From assembly GCA_009774395.1 (NCBI GenBank), contig VSNQ01000089.1, positions 11,412-20,068 of the forward strand: a DNA stretch of 8,657 nt. Reading direction: 5' to 3'. Positions 5,851-8,657 of the stretch are shown in pieces; position 1 is the stretch's first letter, and each line of letters starts with the position of its first letter. A program made the position numbers and the translations under genes. Source of the DNA: Lachnospiraceae bacterium. Its GTDB lineage: Bacteria; Bacillota; Clostridia; Lachnospirales; Lachnospiraceae. Below the pieces are notes generated by a model that made no database searches, was not told the origin of the DNA, and worked only from the letters and a program-made list of their open reading frames with translations.

Positions 5851-5874
5851 AAATTTGTGCAGAAGCGCAAATTT
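5851..5874 (+). terminator. Hairpin after the TetR gene, possible weak terminator
   Basis: AAATTTGTGC (5851-5860) pairs with GCGCAAATTT (5865-5874) around an AGAA tetraloop, with one G-T wobble. It starts nine bases after the TetR stop. The downstream tract is only moderately T-rich, so it may attenuate rather than stop transcription into the following small genes. Confidence 0.4.
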
Positions 5875-5882
5875 GCTATATT

Positions 5883-5986
5883 TATACTAACGACCGTTAA
5901 GATTTTCCAATTTCTGTACAGCCCATATTGCATAAGCGAGCAATATGTACTGTGCAGAAAGGAAAATCTAATCGTTCGTAAGTATA
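5883..5986 (+). mobile_element. Palindromic ~104-bp element, copy B (MITE-like)
   Basis: The ends are TATACT and AGTATA, with imperfect terminal inverted repeats that match at about 21 of 26 positions. The core hairpin pairs TTTCTG-n-ACAG with CTGT-n-CAGAAA and ATATTGC with GCAATAT. It aligns with the reverse complement of copy A, and with copy C without a gap apart from C's insertion. It ends 9 bp before the ribosome binding site of the DUF4177-like gene, so it forms that gene's upstream region. Confidence 0.85.
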
Positions 5987-6005
5987 GAAAGAATGGAGGA
6001 TTTTA

Positions 6006-6236
6006 ATGATAGAATTTGAGTACAAAACAATATCCGTCGACAGCAAGGAAACAGAGCATTCTGAAAAGACATTGTCAGACAAACTGAACTCTTACGGCAA
6101 GAATGGCTGGGAACTGGCTGCTTGTTTTGCTTATCCATGTATCGGCAGCTCTCAGTATTCCCTTATTGGCATAGCGCAGAAAGTAACGCTGATTTTTAAA
6201 AGGCAGATCCACCCCGAAATGGAGGCACAATTATGA
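6006..6236 (+). CDS. DUF4177-like small protein
   Basis: The 76-residue protein starts with a FEYKTI strand and has the pattern SDKLNSYGKNGWELAA (24-39), ending with a LIFKR strand (62-66). This is the DUF4177 fold signature: a tyrosine-containing first strand, a helix, a G-x-x-GWEL core and a terminal FKR. The family's function is not established. The ATG has GGAGG at 5995-5999, directly after palindromic element B. It overlaps the next gene by 4 nt (ATGA), so the two are translated together. It may be read from the TetR promoter. Confidence 0.7.
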   Translation: MIEFEYKTISVDSKETEHSEKTLSDKLNSYGKNGWELAACFAYPCIGSSQYSLIGIAQKVTLIFKRQIHPEMEAQL

Positions 6237-6475
6237 AATTTCCAATACCCAAGTTTGTACCTGTCCCAAGTACGGAAATTATGCAGATTATTTCAATGGT
6301 ATCATTGATTGTCGGAATTTGTCTTGTAGGTATAGGATTCCTTTTCCTTTTTCTTTATAAAAGAAATATTTTTAATAAGAATGACGAGAAAGAAAAGAAC
6401 AACGCGGTTCTATGGATTTGCATAGGCGTTGGCGCATTACTTATTGCTAATCACAGTATTCAGCTATTATTTTAG
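6233..6475 (+). CDS. Small two-helix membrane protein
   Basis: I do not recognise a family. The 80-residue protein has a short proline-rich start, a transmembrane helix at about 17-42, a charged loop rich in Lys, Asn and Glu (43-57), and a second helix at about 58-78. Start and stop overlap the DUF4177-like gene as ATGA, and GGAGG precedes the ATG. Coupling suggests a joint function with that protein, possibly at the membrane. Confidence 0.7.
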   Translation: MKFPIPKFVPVPSTEIMQIISMVSLIVGICLVGIGFLFLFLYKRNIFNKNDEKEKNNAVLWICIGVGALLIANHSIQLLF

Positions 6476-6565
6476 AAGGAAAATTTTCTAATTCCGTAAA
6501 AGCAGATTTTATAAAAGCAGATTCTATTTTAGAAGGAAACCTCTAATTCTGTAAAAGCAGATTTT
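6470..6565 (+). repeat. Imperfect direct repeat, ~57-bp period
   Basis: A ~40-bp unit (6470-6510) beginning TTTTAGAAGGAAA and ending GTAAAAGCAGATTTT recurs at 6527-6565 with a short deletion and one or two substitutions. A partial copy of its tail, ATAAAAGCAGATT, lies between them (6511-6523). The first unit contains the stop of the upstream membrane protein gene. The spacer (6476-6609) has no other gene. Confidence 0.75.
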
Positions 6566-6609
6566 GCGGAAAAACAGGCATTTTTCTTTAGAAAACTAGG
6601 AGGATTTAT

Positions 6610-6852
6610 ATGATTAAAGAAGTCAATCAAGCTTGCGAAAAGCTAAATAACACATTGGGAATTTCCGTAGCACTTCCCAATCCGAAAAAGAAAACATTGA
6701 AAACGGCTGCGGTATGCAACTTTATTGTCGGTGCTGGTTTGGTAGCGGCTGGGATTGTTTTTCCTTCAAAATGCTGCGCAATATTGGGTGGTATTGGCGT
6801 TATTAGCAGTTGTGTACTGCAAAAGGAAAGCAAGTATACTGACAAACATTAA
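6610..6852 (+). CDS. Small membrane protein, 3' end inside a repeat element
   Basis: No family is recognised. The 80-residue protein has a charged amphipathic N-terminus (1-20), a Pro-Lys-rich turn (22-29), a helix at about 31-51 and a second at about 54-70 with two adjacent cysteines (55-56). AGGAGG at 6598-6603 supports the ATG. The last codons and the TAA stop (from 6835) lie within the left end of palindromic element copy C, so the current C-terminus (about YTDKH) is probably element-derived. It is on the same strand as the preceding small genes, 134 bp away. Confidence 0.65.
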   Translation: MIKEVNQACEKLNNTLGISVALPNPKKKTLKTAAVCNFIVGAGLVAAGIVFPSKCCAILGGIGVISSCVLQKESKYTDKH

Positions 6853-7156
6853 GATTCTGTTACAATTCAGCCTTGCTATACTCACGAGCGGTCAAATTTA
6901 CCACATATTCACAATGCTTTCCGCTCGTGAGTCGGGTGATTGAGCAAATTTTAGTGACCATAAGTATAAATTGCAATGCATCAAGCCATACAAAATCGCT
7001 TCGCGATGGCTTGATGCATCTCAGTCACTATGCTTTCTTACGGGCTTTGCAGTATAGTGCAAAGTCCTAGGCTGAACTGTAACAAGATTCTGCAATTTAC
7101 GCACAACCCATATTGCACAAGTGGGCAATCCGTCCTGTGCAGAAAGGAAAATCAAA
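6835..7156 (+). mobile_element. Palindromic element copy C, interrupted by another element
   Basis: Its left 24 bp (6835-6858) and right part (7092-7156) align without gaps to copy B once the inserted segment and one target duplicate (6859-7091) are removed. The hairpin core with ATTGC/GCAAT and the TGTGCAGAAAGGAAAATC arm is retained. The last ~15 bp of the right end are missing or diverged, where the rhomboid gene's stop begins at 7157. It is more decayed than copies A and B. Confidence 0.8.
6859..7083. mobile_element. 225-bp non-coding element with TIRs and 8-bp target duplication
   Basis: The ends form a 14-bp inverted repeat with one mismatch (GTTACAATTCAGCC at 6859-6872; GGCTGAACTGTAAC at 7070-7083). 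Both sides are flanked by AAGATTCT (6851-6858 and 7084-7091). Inside are three hairpins: a 12-bp stem (6880-6891/6921-6932), a 14-bp stem (6976-6989/7006-7019) with an outer 7-bp stem (6952-6958/7024-7030), and a 10-bp stem (7042-7051/7058-7067). There is no transposase, so movement would need a related element elsewhere. It sits inside palindromic copy C. Confidence 0.85.
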
Positions 7157-7756
7157 TTAATACCGATTCATCTTCCTCTTATGCATCACATACCCCAGCC
7201 CAGCGCCGACGCAGCCGCCTAAAATATGTGTTAACTGTGATACATTATCATTGACAACAATACCATTATAAATCTGTCCACCGATATACAAAACTGCAAC
7301 AAGCACCAGCGTAATCGGTATCGTTCCTTCTTTTACACTAGTGAAAGGCGAAAGCAGAATAAACGCAAATACCACGCCGCTTGCGCCAAGCAACTGTGCG
7401 TGCGGAAAAAATATAAAGTGAAAGATTCCTGTTACCAGCGCTGTTACAATAATGACAAATGCTAGGTTAGAAGAACCATATTTTTCTTCCAGAAGCGGCC
7501 CTACGATCAATAGCAGCATAATATTGCCAATAAAATGTTCCCAATTCGCATGGCCAAAAACGTGCCCAAACAGCCGCACATACGTCAGCGGCGATAGCAG
7601 TGACGAACGGTAAACGCTAAACAGTGCATTGGTGGTAAAACCGCGTGTAATCCAGCCAAGCACCAATGCCAGAAAGCATATCAGTGTAAATCCGATTACT
7701 ACCGGCGAGTTAAACGATAATTTTATTTTTCCAGAAAATTTCATACCAGTTCCCAT
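7157..7756 (-). CDS. Rhomboid-family intramembrane serine protease
   Basis: The 199-residue protein has about six transmembrane helices, the basic bacterial rhomboid core. The signature residues are present: H69, H74 and N78 in GHANWEHFIGN, the catalytic serine S126 in GASG (124-127), and the catalytic histidine H177 in THILGG. Rhomboids cut substrate helices within the membrane; the substrate here is unknown. The first ATG (7754-7756) has only AAGG abutting it. The second, at 7742-7744 (residue 5), has a purine-rich AAGGATGGG at a better distance and is probably the real start. The gene follows the hydrolase gene by 2 nt and is surely co-transcribed. Its stop adjoins the remains of palindromic element C. 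Confidence 0.93.
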   Translation of the reverse strand: MGTGMKFSGKIKLSFNSPVVIGFTLICFLALVLGWITRGFTTNALFSVYRSSLLSPLTYVRLFGHVFGHANWEHFIGNIMLLLIVGPLLEEKYGSSNLAFVIIVTALVTGIFHFIFFPHAQLLGASGVVFAFILLSPFTSVKEGTIPITLVLVAVLYIGGQIYNGIVVNDNVSQLTHILGGCVGAGLGYVMHKRKMNRY

Positions 7757-7758
7757 CC

Positions 7759-8274
7759 TTATAGAATCTCAATTTGACACATTTTCATTGCTTCCAGTGC
7801 GTTTTTGTGACTTTCTGGTGTAACGCCTGCACAGCATTTTTCCAGAACAGACAAAGACACCTCCGGCAGATTGGCTTTAATTAACAGTGCATTTGAAATT
7901 ACACAGATATCTGTGCAAAGTCCTAAAAGCATAATATGCTCCAAGTCCTGATTTTCCTTTAAATATGCCGCTAAATCTATAGAACCAAATGTCGGCTTGT
8001 CAAAAATCCGGCTTTTATCCGTGCAGAGCGCCGCAATTCTTGGGTCTAGCTGCCATCCTGCGCTCCCTTTTATGCAGTGCACAACCGGCAAATTTTTTCC
8101 CTCCTGCGTTTCAAGATAGTTGTCAAAATGCGTATCTCTGGTATATACCACTTCTCCGTCAAAGGATTGAATGGCATTGACCGCCGGCGCAACAATCGCC
8201 TGCGCCTCCTTTGTTCCTAATGCTCCGTCAATAAAGTCTTTCTGCATATCCACTACTACTAAAATATTTTTCAT
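7759..8274 (-). CDS. Isochorismatase-family hydrolase, probable nicotinamidase
   Basis: This 171-residue protein has the family's catalytic triad: D9 in VVVDMQKDF, K93 in FDKPTFGS and the nucleophile C124 in GLCTDICV. D47, H49 and H66 fit the metal site used by nicotinamidases, which convert nicotinamide to nicotinate and ammonia in NAD salvage. Other amidohydrolases of this fold share the triad, so the substrate is likely but not proven; I therefore give no gene symbol. It is cytoplasmic with no signal peptide. A GGGAGGGG stretch lies just upstream of the ATG. The rhomboid gene follows after 2 nt, an association with no obvious metabolic logic. Confidence 0.88.
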   Translation of the reverse strand: MKNILVVVDMQKDFIDGALGTKEAQAIVAPAVNAIQSFDGEVVYTRDTHFDNYLETQEGKNLPVVHCIKGSAGWQLDPRIAALCTDKSRIFDKPTFGSIDLAAYLKENQDLEHIMLLGLCTDICVISNALLIKANLPEVSLSVLEKCCAGVTPESHKNALEAMKMCQIEIL

Positions 8275-8506
8275 TTATTCCCCTCCCTGCCTGCTCTGCA
8301 CGCATACCAATCAATAATTCTGGACAATGTAATAAACTATGTAATAAAATTTATTGTTTATGCGTATAAATCGCCGATGCACAAACCTATATCTACTATA
8401 GCATATTTAAGCTTCCTTTTCACTATCTTTTTTTCTAATTTACTTACAAGATGCAAAGCAATATTTTTGATGCTTTTCACACAGGCGCTGTCGCAATTAG
8501 GAAAAC

Positions 8507-8557
8507 GTATACAAGATAGTCTAACATCATACTGCGATTATACTATATCTTGTATAC
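8507..8557. promoter_or_regulatory. 12-bp inverted repeat in the right-hand intergenic region
   Basis: GTATACAAGATA (8507-8518) and TATCTTGTATAC (8546-8557) are perfect complements separated by 27 nt. Each arm contains the palindrome GTATAC. The repeat lies about 95 bp before a plus-strand ribosome binding site and could be an operator or cruciform. The rest of 8275-8657 shows no convincing gene, only AT-rich DNA and a small direct repeat ATGTAATAAA (8327-8336, 8339-8348). Confidence 0.5.
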
Positions 8558-8650
8558 ATAGTATTAATTTCAAATTTCTTATTATAGTAAACGCATTAAA
8601 TAATTGCGTTATATGTAGCTAAAATTATCTAAATGTGGTATACTACTTAT

Positions 8651-8657
8651 GAGGTGA
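8651..8657 (+). promoter_or_regulatory. Ribosome binding site of a gene beyond the window
   Basis: The last bases, GAGGTGA, form a good Shine-Dalgarno sequence on the plus strand. A coding region probably begins within about ten bases of the right edge. It would be transcribed divergently from the nicotinamidase/rhomboid pair. Confidence 0.5.

Noticed and set aside
6873..7254. Coding regions within the 225-bp element
   Set aside because: The frames consist of inverted-repeat sequence, have no ribosome binding sites and run into the antisense of the rhomboid gene.
8377..8622. 81-residue plus-strand coding region
   Set aside because: It has no ribosome binding site, AT-driven hydrophobic composition, and contains the perfect inverted repeat at 8507-8557; it looks like chance in non-coding DNA.

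Overview
The window looks like a chromosomal stretch of a gut-associated, low-GC Clostridia bacterium, plausibly Lachnospiraceae. The reasons are AT-rich intergenic DNA, strong AGGAGG-type ribosome binding sites, GTG and TTG starts, a bile salt hydrolase, a LytTR/DUF3021 membrane operon and a decayed chemoreceptor gene. No plasmid or phage hallmark gene is visible.

Layout. (1) 1-1216: a 17-bp tandem repeat array runs off the left edge. It is followed by an intact choloylglycine hydrolase gene (191-1168, +) with the full catalytic set C2, R16, D19, N79, N171, R224. (2) 1210-2277, minus strand: a promoter, a ~170-nt leader, an unrecognised 106-residue protein with a TTG start, then a single-domain retropepsin-like aspartic protease. 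The hairpin at 1186-1216 sits between this pair and the convergent hydrolase gene. (3) 2309-4029, minus strand: a translationally coupled operon of a LytTR DNA-binding protein, a DUF3021-like membrane protein and a CPBP-like membrane protein. It has a clear promoter, and a 13-bp direct repeat with a 21-bp period lies in its leader. (4) 4145-5130: a bidirectional terminator, a ~103-bp palindromic element (copy A), a 5'-truncated chemoreceptor signalling-domain remnant and an open fragment of unknown origin. (5) 5159-6852, plus strand: a TetR regulator with a textbook promoter and candidate operator, a second palindromic element (copy B), a DUF4177-like small protein, a two-helix membrane protein, a direct-repeat spacer and a third small membrane protein. 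(6) 6835-7156: a third palindromic element (copy C), split by a different 225-bp non-coding element with terminal inverted repeats and an 8-bp target duplication. (7) 7157-8274, minus strand: a nicotinamidase/isochorismatase-like hydrolase followed by a rhomboid protease. (8) 8275-8657: non-coding DNA with a 12-bp inverted repeat. It ends in a ribosome binding site for a plus-strand gene just outside the window.

How it fits together. The hydrolase would deconjugate bile salts. The LytTR and TetR units are two separate regulator-plus-membrane-protein modules, of the kind often tied to envelope stress or export, but nothing here fixes their signals. The most distinctive DNA-level signal is the small-element biology of 4.2-7.2 kb: three copies of one palindromic repeat, one of them providing a gene's stop codon and also interrupted by a second element with a visible target duplication. 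I do not see a complete new defence or secretion system. The best candidates for undescribed biology are the 106-aa/retropepsin pair and the nested elements.
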